From Candidatus Aminicenantota bacterium (GTDB lineage: Bacteria; Acidobacteriota; Aminicenantia; Aminicenantales; Aminicenantaceae): a DNA stretch of 9,391 nt. Below the pieces are notes generated by a model. That model ran no database searches. It had not been told where the DNA came from and saw nothing but the letters and a program-made list of their open reading frames with translations. The stretch is from contig JAGLRY010000087.1 in the NCBI GenBank assembly GCA_023135995.1, positions 1 to 9,391 on the forward strand, in the 5' to 3' direction. Below are positions 1 through 7,405 of the stretch, piece after piece; the first letter of the stretch is position 1, and each line of letters starts with the position of its first letter. Both the position numbers and the translations under genes were made by a program.

Positions 1-794
1 CCGACAACGGCAAATATAAAATCTGTGTGGCGCGCTGGTAGAAATTGAAGTTGACTCTGTGTTCCTCTGACATATCCCTTTCCGAACAGACCGCCTGAAC
101 CGATAGCGATCTTGGACTGTAGTATATGATAGCCAGTGCCTAAAGGATCTTTTTCCGGTGTGAGTAATGTTGTGATTCGATCCTTCTGGTAATCCCTGAG
201 GAAAAATCCCCAACTGACGATTCCAATCACCAAAGCAAAAATCAATAGTACCACAAGAGTTTTTCTTGTCAGTCCCGCCAATATGAACGCACCGAGAAGA
301 ATTGGAATATAACTCAACGCTGTGCCAAGGTCGGGCTGTAATGCGACAAGCACAACTGCTAACAGGACGAACGCACTGCTCGAAATTCCTGCCTCGTTGG
401 ATAAATATTTCTTCTTAAATTCCGAAAAGATGCGTGCCAGCAGGAGAATGATGGCGATCTTAGTGATCTCGGATGGCTGAATCTGAATAAATTCCAGTTT
501 GATCCAACTCTTCGTTCCGGCGATCAACTTTCCAAATATCAAAATGCCACCTAGAATAGAAATAGAAGCAATGTACAGATAGAGTGAATAGGTAACAAGA
601 ATGTTATAGTCCACTGTCAGCAGAACTAAGAGCACTGCCAAGCTCAACAGTGTCCAGAAAACTTGTCTGAGATAGTAATTCCCAGGCAAATAATGGGATG
701 AACTGTAAATCACAGCAATTCCGATCAGAGTATTCACTACAAGAAGAGCGATCAGGATCCAATCGATGTCTTTGATCTGTGTTTGATTAATCAT
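1..794 (-). CDS. rodA: RodA, SEDS-family peptidoglycan glycosyltransferase (partial, C-terminus beyond window)
   Basis: RodA polymerises lipid II into glycan strands during lateral wall growth, working with PBP2 in the inner membrane. Translating the minus strand from ATG 792-794 gives 264 residues with no stop before the window edge; complete family members are usually about 370 residues. Several hydrophobic membrane segments are visible (about 12-30, 44-62, 66-88, 141-152, 162-175 and 180-198). SEDS signature stretches are present: QPSEITK (about 107-112), QPDLGTAL (153-160), and a loop from DPLGTGYH (216-223) to FLPARHTDF (251-259). Asp258 in that last stretch (codon 21-23) corresponds to the conserved catalytic aspartate of RodA. 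The start overlaps the mrdA stop by 8 nt (ATGATTAA), and AAGG at 801-804 lies 6 nt upstream as a ribosome binding site. It is the last visible gene of the mre-mrd cluster. Identification is firm; only the C-terminal third is missing. Confidence 0.96.
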   Translation of the reverse strand, partial: MINQTQIKDIDWILIALLVVNTLIGIAVIYSSSHYLPGNYYLRQVFWTLLSLAVLLVLLTVDYNILVTYSLYLYIASISILGGILIFGKLIAGTKSWIKLEFIQIQPSEITKIAIILLLARIFSEFKKKYLSNEAGISSSAFVLLAVVLVALQPDLGTALSYIPILLGAFILAGLTRKTLVVLLIFALVIGIVSWGFFLRDYQKDRITTLLTPEKDPLGTGYHILQSKIAIGSGGLFGKGYVRGTQSQLQFLPARHTDFIFAVV

Positions 795-2598
795 ATTTTG
801 CCTTGTAGAGCTCAAACAATTCTCTGGCAGAAGGCGCTGAGGTCGCTCCCCCGCCTCCCCCATATTCCACAATAATAGAGACTACGACCTCCGGCTTATC
901 TTTAGGTGCGAATCCTGTGAACCAGGAGTGGGTTTTGATCTCTCTCTTCAGTTGGGCCAATTTTTCAGCGGTTGCCGTACTCACGACCTGAGCTGATCCG
1001 GTCTTTCCACACACATCAAAACCTCTAACCCTAGCTAGGGCGCCAGTGCCTCTATCGTTGACAGACTGCCACATCCCTTGTACCACTTTTTCAAAATACA
1101 CCTCAGGAATGGGAGATCTGATGCCTGTTTTCTCTTGCTGTCTGGCTATCTCATGGCCCTCATGGATTTCGCTCGCATAGAGGTAAGGAGTTACGCTAAG
1201 ACCCCTGTTGGCGATCTGTGCCGTGTAGACCGCGATCTGCAAAGGAGTCACGAGTAAAGGCCCCTGTCCGATAGACACAGATATCGTCTCTCCAGGATAC
1301 CAAGGCTCATCCCTAACCCTCTTTTTCCACTGGGGATCGGGGACCAAACCCGCCTTTTCCCCGGGTAGATCGATATGCGTAGGTGATCCTAGACCGAGCA
1401 CACGGGCATACCGAGCGATCTCCTCTATCCCAATTCTTTTTCCCAGTTGATAAAAGTAGATGTTGCAGGAATGCTGGATCGCACTGTACAGATTAACAAT
1501 CCCATGTCCACCCCTCTTCCAACAGGAAAAGGGATGCCCATAGATGATGATAGAGCCGCGACAGACAAACGAAGTGGAATCATTTACTGCCCTCAAATCC
1601 AGCCCCGCGAGCAACATGCTGGGCTTGAACAAAGAGCCGGGAGCGTACAAACCACGAGTGGTCCGGTTCTCGAGAGGATGCTTCGGACTGTTGATGAGAT
1701 CCACCCATTCTTCTGGAGTGAACCGGTTGATGAATTTATTCGGATCAAAATTTGGATAGCTGGCCATAGCCAGGATCTCACCCGTCTCTGGTTTCATCAC
1801 AACCACCGCACCCTCTTTTCCTTCCAAAATCTCCTCTGCCTTCTTCTGGAGGTCAAAATCCAATGTCAGATGGATCTCATTTCCGCGGATAGGCTCGACC
1901 TTGGATACTTCCCCGATCTCTCTTCCGAAACTATCCACGATCCCGAGAACCTTTCCCTCTGTGCCGACTAAGCTGTCTTCATATTGTTTCTCCAGACCGG
2001 TTTTTCCAATCAGGTCGCCAAGCCGTCTGTTTTTATACTGGTCCATTTCCATCTCTGTCGGGGATATCTCCTGCAAATATCCAAGGACATGAGAAGCCAA
2101 AGTCCCGAACGGATAATTTCTCTTGGGTTCTGATTGAACGATCAGCTCGGGCAACTCATACTGCCTGGATTTGATCCTAGCAACTTCTTCATAGGTTAAG
2201 TTATCCTTAACTACGATCGGCTGGAAGAGAGGCAGAGATCTGTATTTATCCACACGTTCCTTCAAAACTGCGGGTTCCAAATCGAGGAGCTCGGAAATCC
2301 TCAAACACGACTCTTCATAGTCTTTGCAGTTTTCCCTGATCAATGACGCCTTAAAAGAAGCGATATTCTTGGCGAGAACGACACCGTTTCTGTCTCTGAT
2401 CAGGCCCCTCTGGGGTGGCACCACGATCTCTCGGATGCGGTTTGCTTCAGATTTCTGCCAGAACATCTGAAAGTCGAGGATCTGGAGTTTCCAAAAATAC
2501 AGGATGAGTATGACAAACAGGATCTTGACGACAATGAAGGCCATCCTCGCTCTCGAAAATACCAAAGATAGATCTTCATAAATCTTGCTGTTCATCAT
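787..2598 (-). CDS. mrdA: Penicillin-binding protein 2, elongation-specific DD-transpeptidase
   Basis: PBP2 is the class B transpeptidase that cross-links glycan strands made by RodA during cell elongation. The 603 residues fit the family length. A short cytoplasmic N-terminus is followed by one membrane anchor (about 19-38). The N-terminal dimerisation domain includes RGLIRDRNG (64-72). The C-terminal transpeptidase domain carries the three active-site motifs: SLFK with nucleophile Ser322 and Lys325, SCN at 377-379, and KTG at 532-534 followed by Ser. Other typical stretches are GKTGLEKQYE near 198 and SVSIGQGPLLVTPLQ near 441. The start at 2598 overlaps the mreD stop in an ATGA arrangement. 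A second ATG follows directly, so the exact first residue is uncertain by one codon. No strong Shine-Dalgarno is seen, which suggests translational coupling to mreD. All key residues are intact, so it should be active and beta-lactam sensitive in principle. Confidence 0.97.
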   Translation of the reverse strand: MMNSKIYEDLSLVFSRARMAFIVVKILFVILILYFWKLQILDFQMFWQKSEANRIREIVVPPQRGLIRDRNGVVLAKNIASFKASLIRENCKDYEESCLRISELLDLEPAVLKERVDKYRSLPLFQPIVVKDNLTYEEVARIKSRQYELPELIVQSEPKRNYPFGTLASHVLGYLQEISPTEMEMDQYKNRRLGDLIGKTGLEKQYEDSLVGTEGKVLGIVDSFGREIGEVSKVEPIRGNEIHLTLDFDLQKKAEEILEGKEGAVVVMKPETGEILAMASYPNFDPNKFINRFTPEEWVDLINSPKHPLENRTTRGLYAPGSLFKPSMLLAGLDLRAVNDSTSFVCRGSIIIYGHPFSCWKRGGHGIVNLYSAIQHSCNIYFYQLGKRIGIEEIARYARVLGLGSPTHIDLPGEKAGLVPDPQWKKRVRDEPWYPGETISVSIGQGPLLVTPLQIAVYTAQIANRGLSVTPYLYASEIHEGHEIARQQEKTGIRSPIPEVYFEKVVQGMWQSVNDRGTGALARVRGFDVCGKTGSAQVVSTATAEKLAQLKREIKTHSWFTGFAPKDKPEVVVSIIVEYGGGGGATSAPSARELFELYKAKYD

Positions 2599-3086
2599 CT
2601 TCGGTACCGAGAGATCGCTTTTATTGCCTTACGGATTTGTGGAAAAAGAGTGCTGCCGATCAATGCCGTTATCAAAGGCTGGAGAAAGATCACTCCTTTT
2701 CCTGTATTTAGAGCTTTGGAATAAATGAAGGAATAGAGAAAGGCCCAAAACATGAGCTCTATGGTGATCAAAACGAAAATAAAAAGAAAACTCCGCCAAA
2801 ACGAAGAGACATCGATTCTCTTGGAAACAAATCCGGCTAAATAACCTATGATGGTTTTGGCTATCCCGGCAACTCCAAAAACTCCTAAGGAAAAAGAATC
2901 CTGAATAAGCCCACAAACAGCGCCCAAACATGCCCCATACACCTCATTCCTCGTAGAGGACATATAAATGACTAGAAGACTAAAAACATTGATCGCTTGA
3001 ATAGAAAAAATAGAAATGTGGGATAAAAGAGAGAACAGGGCAAATGAGAAAATGATGCCAAGGGATGTTTCTAAGAAATCTCTCAT
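2595..3086 (-). CDS. mreD: Rod shape-determining protein MreD
   Basis: MreD is a small polytopic inner-membrane protein of the elongasome that works with MreC and MreB; its biochemical role is not well defined. The 163-residue product matches the family length. Hydrophobic segments lie at about 7-24, 29-42, 49-75, 78-88, 98-121 and 131-146. The central GACLGAVCGLIQDSF followed by GVFGVAGIAKTIIGYLAG (residues 50-85) is the typical MreD pattern (glycines, then an Asp, then a Lys-containing helix). Position between mreC and mrdA supports the call, which matters because MreD sequences diverge. The start at 3086 has GGAG (3090-3093) only 3 nt upstream, a short spacing, but there is no better start nearby. 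The stop overlaps mrdA by 4 nt. Confidence 0.93.
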   Translation of the reverse strand: MRDFLETSLGIIFSFALFSLLSHISIFSIQAINVFSLLVIYMSSTRNEVYGACLGAVCGLIQDSFSLGVFGVAGIAKTIIGYLAGFVSKRIDVSSFWRSFLFIFVLITIELMFWAFLYSFIYSKALNTGKGVIFLQPLITALIGSTLFPQIRKAIKAISRYRR

Positions 3087-3097
3087 TATCTCCTTTT

Positions 3098-3934
3098 TTA
3101 GAAAATATTTTTTGCCTGAATGCGGATGACAGCAAGCTGGTCTAAATGACGGAACTCAAAATACGGCCTCACAGAAATTTCTTTAAAAAGATGGGATGTG
3201 GGAGTTATGGACACTATTTGGCCAACATTGATACCAGGAGGAAAAATGCTGTCATACCCTGTCGTATAAAGGTTCTCGCCCTCTGAGACATTCTCATCCG
3301 TTGACACGACATGCTCCAATTTACAGGAACCCTTTCCATCTCCAGATAAGATTCCCAGGACTTTTCCCTTCTCAGTAAAAACACTCACTCCGCAATCATT
3401 GTCTGTGATCAATTGCACACGCGCTTCTTTGAGGGCAATCGGGCCGATGACCCTTCCGACCAAATTCCCAAATTTATCCAGAACAACCATGTTCTTTTTG
3501 ATCCCATCCAGAGATCCTCTGTTGATCATCACGGATTTGAAGTAGTTGCTGGCATCTATTCCTACGACCCGTGCATGCAGGATATTTTGATGCATCTCCC
3601 CGAGAAAGGCTTCGATCTCTTTCTCGTTCTTGTAATGCTCAAGAGCGTTCCGCAATAATCTGTTCTCCTGAGAGAGAGAGAATATTTCCCGTCTCATTTC
3701 CTCATTCTGATCATGGGCCTCGCGCAGAGAAAAATATTCCTTCCAGAATCCTCCGATGCCTTGAAAGAACGAAACGATCCCATGCTGGAGAGGAGAAAAA
3801 ACGACAAAGACAGCCTTCTCAAAATAGTTTTCTCGTTCACCAAAGGGAACTTGGATGGATATCAGGACGATCTGCAGAAAAATGAGAATACTGAGAACAA
3901 CTAGGTTTCTGTTTTTTTTAAAAAAAGAGGGCAT
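3098..3934 (-). CDS. mreC: Rod shape-determining protein MreC
   Basis: MreC is the bitopic membrane scaffold that activates PBP2-RodA and links it to MreB. The 278 residues fit the family. A basic N-terminus (KKNR, 6-9) precedes one membrane anchor (about 10-28). A periplasmic coiled coil follows (about 66-107), then the beta-domain region with ARVVGIDASNYFKSVMINRG (121-140) and GENLYTTGYDSIFPPGINVG (219-238), both typical MreC patterns. It lies 7 nt after the mreB stop and 11 nt before mreD. No Shine-Dalgarno is visible before the ATG, so reinitiation after mreB is likely. Codons 3-8 are a run of seven T then eight A (3912-3926), containing the in-frame heptamer A AAA AAC. This could permit slippage, but nothing shows that it is used. 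Confidence 0.95.
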   Translation of the reverse strand: MPSFFKKNRNLVVLSILIFLQIVLISIQVPFGERENYFEKAVFVVFSPLQHGIVSFFQGIGGFWKEYFSLREAHDQNEEMRREIFSLSQENRLLRNALEHYKNEKEIEAFLGEMHQNILHARVVGIDASNYFKSVMINRGSLDGIKKNMVVLDKFGNLVGRVIGPIALKEARVQLITDNDCGVSVFTEKGKVLGILSGDGKGSCKLEHVVSTDENVSEGENLYTTGYDSIFPPGINVGQIVSITPTSHLFKEISVRPYFEFRHLDQLAVIRIQAKNIF

Positions 3935-3941
3935 TTAAAGA

Positions 3942-4973
3942 TTAAATTAGAGAGATTTTTCTCAATAAATCTAAATCATCGAGCATTTTCCCCGCACCGA
4001 TAACAACCGTTGTCAGGGGATCTTCTGTGATGAATACAGGCAATTGTGTCTCTTCACGGATGCGCTTGTCGATATTCTTAAGGAGAGACCCCCCACCAGT
4101 CAGGATAATGCCACGGTCTATGATATCTGCAGAGAGTTCGGGAGGTGTTTTTTCAAGTGCTACTTTAACCGCATCGATGATGGCCCCAACGATATCTTCC
4201 AGCGCCTCCCTTATCTCCTGGTCATCCACAACAATAGTCTTGGGAATACCTTCCCGCAGATCTCTTCCTTTGATGTCCATAGTGATGGGCTCATCCAAAG
4301 GGTAAGCCGAACCGATCTGCATTTTGACCTGTTCTGCTGTTCTTTCCCCGATGAGCAGGTTGTATTTCCGCTTGATATACTGAATGATGGCTTCATCCAT
4401 CTCGTTTCCGGCAATACGGATGGAGTGATTGAACACGATCCCGTTCAACGAGATGACCGCGATGTCCGTTGTTCCCCCACCGATATCGACGATCATGTTC
4501 CCTGTGGGCTCAGATATGGGAAGGTCGGCACCCACAGCTGCAGTTGTGGGTTGTTCTACCAAGTACACCTCTGAGGCTTTTGCCCGCATGGCTATGTCCT
4601 TGACTGCTCGCCTCTCGACTTGTGTGACCCCCGTAGGAATACCGATAACGATCCTCGGCCTGAGCAAAAAACTCCTGTTGTTTGTAGACTTCTTTATAAA
4701 GTAATCAAGCATCTTTTCGGCAATCTCGAAGTCAGCGATAACTCCATCGCGCATGGGTTTTATGGCCAGAACGCTTTTTGGAGTCTTCCCCAACATCTCT
4801 TTTGCCCTTTTTCCCACGGCCTCCACTTTTCCCGTTTGGTGATTCACCACAACAATGGAAGGTTCCTGTACGATTATTCCTCTGCCCTTGAGATAAACAA
4901 GTGTATTCGCTGTCCCGAGGTCAATGGCAAGATCGCAGAAAAACTTTTCTTTGAGCCATTCGATAAGATTCAT
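3942..4973 (-). CDS. mreB: Actin-like rod shape-determining protein MreB
   Basis: MreB forms membrane-bound ATP-dependent filaments that orient lateral wall synthesis. The 343 residues are full length. The N-terminus (MNLIEWLKEKFF) looks like an amphipathic membrane-binding helix. Nucleotide-binding signatures are present: phosphate-1 DLGTANT (18-24), phosphate-2 DIGGGTTD (163-170) and the adenosine motif LTGGGSLL (291-298). The conserved PMRDGVIADF stretch is at 73-82. The family's usual EEPMAAAIGA, whose second Glu is the presumed hydrolysis residue, reads EQPTTAAVGA here (140-149). The catalytic-position residue is therefore Gln141 (codon 4551-4553), as in eukaryotic actin. The start follows a weak purine-rich AGAGAAAGATAGA. 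It is the first gene of the minus-strand cluster, so transcription probably starts in 4974-5115. Confidence 0.97.
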   Translation of the reverse strand: MNLIEWLKEKFFCDLAIDLGTANTLVYLKGRGIIVQEPSIVVVNHQTGKVEAVGKRAKEMLGKTPKSVLAIKPMRDGVIADFEIAEKMLDYFIKKSTNNRSFLLRPRIVIGIPTGVTQVERRAVKDIAMRAKASEVYLVEQPTTAAVGADLPISEPTGNMIVDIGGGTTDIAVISLNGIVFNHSIRIAGNEMDEAIIQYIKRKYNLLIGERTAEQVKMQIGSAYPLDEPITMDIKGRDLREGIPKTIVVDDQEIREALEDIVGAIIDAVKVALEKTPPELSADIIDRGIILTGGGSLLKNIDKRIREETQLPVFITEDPLTTVVIGAGKMLDDLDLLRKISLI

Positions 4974-4998
4974 TCTATCTTTCTCTATCTACACGACT

Positions 4999-5027
4999 TA
5001 TTTAACATAATTTCCGTTTCCACGCAA
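4999..5027 (-). promoter_or_regulatory. Possible promoter for mreBCD-mrdA-rodA
   Basis: On the minus strand, TTGCGT (5022-5027) is followed by a 17-nt spacer and TAAATA (4999-5004), about 25 nt upstream of the mreB ATG. Each hexamer matches the sigma-70 consensus at only 3 of 6 positions, so the main support is correct spacing, and its place ahead of the first gene of a tight operon. An A/T-rich tract (5031-5075) lies upstream and could serve as an UP-like element. Confidence 0.25.
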
Positions 5028-5050
5028 ACTAAAAAAGATTATTTTTTTTC

Positions 5051-5110
5051 TTGCTTTTTATTTTTGAGAAATATATAGTCAAAAAACTCAGGGAGAATAC
5101 AGAGAGGAGG
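5051..5110 (+). promoter_or_regulatory. Likely promoter and strong Shine-Dalgarno for the OPT transporter
   Basis: TTGCTT (5051-5056), a 17-nt spacer and TATAGT (5074-5079, one mismatch to TATAAT) form a plausible sigma-70-type promoter about 37 nt before the transporter ATG. AGGAGG at 5105-5110 is a near-perfect ribosome binding site 5 nt from the ATG at 5116 and fixes that start. This is the clearest Shine-Dalgarno in the window and suggests efficient translation. Confidence 0.5.
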
Positions 5111-5115
5111 TAAGA

Positions 5116-7107
5116 ATGAGTGACCAATCCTTCAAGCCTTATGTGCCTGCCGAACAATCCATGAAAGAAATCTCTTTCAAGGCAATTCTTCTAGGAATCA
5201 TCATGGCGATCGTTCTTGGCGCTGCGAATGCCTACCTCGGCCTTCTCGTCGGAATGACCGTTGCAGCCACTTTTCCGGCGGCTGTTATCGCAATGGCAGT
5301 ACTGCGTCCTTTAAAAGGGACTATTCTTGAGGAAAACTTTGCAAGAACCACGGGTGCTGTCGGAGAAGCGCTGGCAGCTGGGGCCATATTTACCATCCCC
5401 GCTTTCCTGTTCACCGGTGTGTGGACAAAGTTTGACGTCGCCAAATCATCGATGCTCATGCTCGTGGGAGGCATCCTTGGAGTTTTTCTGATCATACTCG
5501 TCCGCCGCACCTTGGTCGAAGATGCCTCTCTCCCCTTTCCAGAGAGTGTCGCCTGTGCTGAGATGGTCAAAACCGGCCAGAAAGCTGGTTCGCATGCGGC
5601 ATACATGTTCTGGGCAATGGGATTGGGAGGTTTTATAGAATTCTTTACGAGCGAAAACGGTATCCGTGTCATTACACCTTACGCAAGAACTGTATTCAAA
5701 ATACCCGGCCTCTCTCGAATCACTTTTCTGGATAGTAACAACTTGGAAGTGGCCAAGACAGCTGAAATACGAGGAAGAATGTTCGTAGAATCTCCAGCAG
5801 CCAATGCGGCCATGATCGGTGTGGGATACATCATAGGACCTAAACTCGCCGCTTTAACCTTTTCTGGTGGAGTGCTCGGTTGGGCCTTCCTGATGCCCAT
5901 CCTTCTCTTCATCAGCGGTGACCTTGGAATGATCGTGTCCGATTTTGGCGGGGATTGGACCGCAATGGCCATCTCTGCGTATGATGCTCAAATAAAACCA
6001 ATCGCCGTGGGAGCCATGCTGGTAGGCGCATTCTATACTCTGTTTAAGATGAGGAAGAGCCTCATCGCCGGAATCGGCCGTTCTTTCACAGATGTCGGCA
6101 AAGCAAAATCGGGGGGAGACACGAAAACACTCAGAACCGATAAAGACCTTCCCTTTCCTTCGATCATTCTGGCAATCATCGCACTGATCATCCCCATGAT
6201 CCTCCTCTACAATGTGTTCACCAAAAACATCGGTTCAGCTCTTATATCCACAATAGTGATGATCATCATGGGGCTTCTTTTTGCGGCTGTGGCCGGCTAC
6301 CTCGTGGGTATTATCGGTTCCTCTTCGAATCCCATTTCTGGTTTGACTTTAACCTCGCTGCTCATCGCCGCCCTGATGATGGTGATCATGGGACAAAAAG
6401 GAGATTCGGGAATAGCCGCTGTGCTGGGAGTGGCAGCTGTTGTCTGCTGTATTGCAGGAGTAGCAGGAGATATGATCCAAGACTGGAAGGTCGGTCACAT
6501 CCTTGGCGGAACGCCCTGGCGAATGCAGATCGGAGGATTGATCGGAGTTGTCGCTGCTGCTTTGACACTGACCTTCTCTTTACAGCTACTCCACAACAAC
6601 ATCGGGATCGGCAGCGAGACACTTCCCGCACCCCAAGCAGGATTGATGGCGGCAATGGCCAAGGGGATCGTTGGAGGAGAAATGGCCTGGCCGCTCGTGA
6701 TAGCTGGGATGCTCCTGGCCGTGGCCCTCATCCTTATTGGATCTCCCTCGCCTATGCTGATCGCTGTCGGGATGTATCTGCCATTCCGTGCGACTTCATG
6801 TATTTTCCTCGGAGGCGTGATCAAGCACTTTCTCGATCGCAGTGTGGCCAAGAAAAAACCCACAGCCACGGGTAGAAAAACCGTTGAAAATACCGGCCTT
6901 CTCATTGCCTCCGGATTAATTGCCGGACAGGCGCTCATGGGAATCATCACCGCTGCTGTCAAAGGTACAGGCCTCCGACTCCCAGAAGTGTGGCACAGTG
7001 CCTGGTTGGGTCTGATCATTTTCTTCATTCTCGGGTTCATCCTGATCTATCTTCCGTACAAAAATATGATACAATCGGGTGAATTTGGAGAAGAAGCTGA
7101 AGAATAA
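5116..7107 (+). CDS. OPT/YSL-family oligopeptide transporter
   Basis: This is a polytopic inner-membrane secondary transporter of the OPT family. Members import small peptides or metal-chelate compounds, probably with protons; the substrate here cannot be read from sequence. The 663 residues fit the bacterial subfamily. A soluble N-terminus starting PYVPAEQSMKEIS leads into many hydrophobic segments. Recognisable family stretches are GAANAYLGLLVGMTVAATFP (35-54), ENFARTTGAVGEALAAG (73-89), GSSSNPISGLT (401-411), GDMIQDWKVGHILGGTP (451-467) and SPSPMLIAVGMYLPF (543-557). A hydrophilic loop at about 322-345 is likely cytoplasmic. The C-terminus is acidic (EFGEEAEE). It stands alone, divergent from mreB, and is followed after 11 nt by the repeat element. 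No terminator hairpin is visible between them. Confidence 0.93.
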   Translation: MSDQSFKPYVPAEQSMKEISFKAILLGIIMAIVLGAANAYLGLLVGMTVAATFPAAVIAMAVLRPLKGTILEENFARTTGAVGEALAAGAIFTIPAFLFTGVWTKFDVAKSSMLMLVGGILGVFLIILVRRTLVEDASLPFPESVACAEMVKTGQKAGSHAAYMFWAMGLGGFIEFFTSENGIRVITPYARTVFKIPGLSRITFLDSNNLEVAKTAEIRGRMFVESPAANAAMIGVGYIIGPKLAALTFSGGVLGWAFLMPILLFISGDLGMIVSDFGGDWTAMAISAYDAQIKPIAVGAMLVGAFYTLFKMRKSLIAGIGRSFTDVGKAKSGGDTKTLRTDKDLPFPSIILAIIALIIPMILLYNVFTKNIGSALISTIVMIIMGLLFAAVAGYLVGIIGSSSNPISGLTLTSLLIAALMMVIMGQKGDSGIAAVLGVAAVVCCIAGVAGDMIQDWKVGHILGGTPWRMQIGGLIGVVAAALTLTFSLQLLHNNIGIGSETLPAPQAGLMAAMAKGIVGGEMAWPLVIAGMLLAVALILIGSPSPMLIAVGMYLPFRATSCIFLGGVIKHFLDRSVAKKKPTATGRKTVENTGLLIASGLIAGQALMGIITAAVKGTGLRLPEVWHSAWLGLIIFFILGFILIYLPYKNMIQSGEFGEEAEE

Positions 7108-7142
7108 AAAGAGATAACCTGGATTATTCACGAGTTGAGATT

Positions 7143-7241
7143 GCTGCAGTGGCAAGGAAGTGGCCCATGAAGCTGTAGTGAACTACCGCAAGTGGGCTAC
7201 AACGAAGCCGATGTGGTGAGATCAGCTTGCCCGAAGGGTAA
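7143..7241 (+). ncRNA. Candidate structured RNA or leader inside the repeat
   Basis: A hairpin at 7160-7200 pairs GTGGCCCA (7160-7167) with TGGGCTAC (7193-7200), 8 bp with one G-U. It is topped by GC/GC (7172-7173 with 7188-7189), a single mismatch, then GTAG/CTAC (7175-7178 with 7183-7186) closing a TGAA loop. A second hairpin pairs TTGCCC (7227-7232) with GGGTAA (7236-7241) around a GAA loop. GGCAAG (7151-7156) can instead pair with CTTGCC (7226-7231), and GCTG (7143-7146) with CAGC (7223-7226). That would enclose the first hairpin in a branched fold and exclude the second one. The pairings are read directly; that the region is transcribed or functional is inference. No known RNA family was recognised with confidence. 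Confidence 0.35.
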
Positions 7242-7244
7242 AAA

Positions 7245-7292
7245 ATGTCGATTATAAATGAAAATCGCATAGGAAATTCAGTGCCCAAATGA
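7245..7292 (+). other. Tiny 15-codon ORF inside the repeat (possible ORF remnant)
   Basis: ATG at 7245 opens a 15-residue frame (MSIINENRIGNSVPK, then TGA). It is preceded by GAAGGG (7233-7238) at a spacing of 6 nt, which would be a fair ribosome binding site. GAAGGG lies in the loop and 3' arm of the second predicted hairpin. The frame may be the start of a longer ORF lost from this copy by internal deletion, a leader peptide, or chance. Coding cannot be judged at this length. Confidence 0.2.
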
Positions 7293-7405
7293 GTATTCCG
7301 AAAAAACAATGTAACATTCTGATATTGCGTCAGTTATGATAAGTATCGACATTTTTTATGAATAATTCAGGCTAATATAAGAGTGCTTGACCTCTTCCGT
7401 ATGAT

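Larger units (their letters stand above)
7119..7370. repeat. Short TIR-bounded repeat element (MITE-like or internally deleted transposon)
   Basis: The left end CTGGATTATTCA (7119-7130) and the reverse complement of the right end, CTGAATTATTCA (7359-7370), agree at 11 of 12 positions, giving terminal inverted repeats around about 252 bp. The first 21 bp recur exactly and in the same orientation at 9371-9391. The base before the match differs between copies (C versus T), which supports 7119 as the true left boundary. Inside, the left half is GC-richer with strong hairpins and the right half is AT-rich. A second, subterminal inverted repeat of 14 bp joins 7239-7252 and 7345-7358. No clear target-site duplication flanks the element (left ataac, right gctaa). 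No transposase is encoded. Family assignment is open; an IS1380-like origin is only a guess from the style of the ends. The element fills nearly all of the 298-nt gap between the transporter and the PqqD-like gene. Confidence 0.65.

Noticed and set aside
4044..4574. 176-codon open frame antisense to mreB
   Set aside because: The opposite strand is unmistakable MreB with conserved motifs throughout; this frame has no domain or ribosome binding site support.
6495..7040. 181-codon open frame antisense to the OPT transporter
   Set aside because: It lies wholly opposite a well-supported gene and is a composition by-product, with a Pro/Ile/Arg-rich sequence unlike any family.
7124..7309. 61-codon open frame on the minus strand across the repeat element
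   Set aside because: It spans the structured half of the element, has no recognisable protein pattern, and its frame is explained by the low stop density of that GC-richer stretch.
7119..7370. Classification as a HEARO/IscB or TnpB-type RNA-guided element
   Set aside because: A structured RNA before an ORF is suggestive, but the terminal inverted repeats do not fit IS200/IS605-like elements, and no nuclease domain is present in the window.
7114..7375. Target-site duplication flanking the repeat (TAA at 7115-7117 and 7373-7375)
   Set aside because: The right-hand TAA does not abut the inverted repeat symmetrically with the left one, so a 3-nt match here is not convincing.
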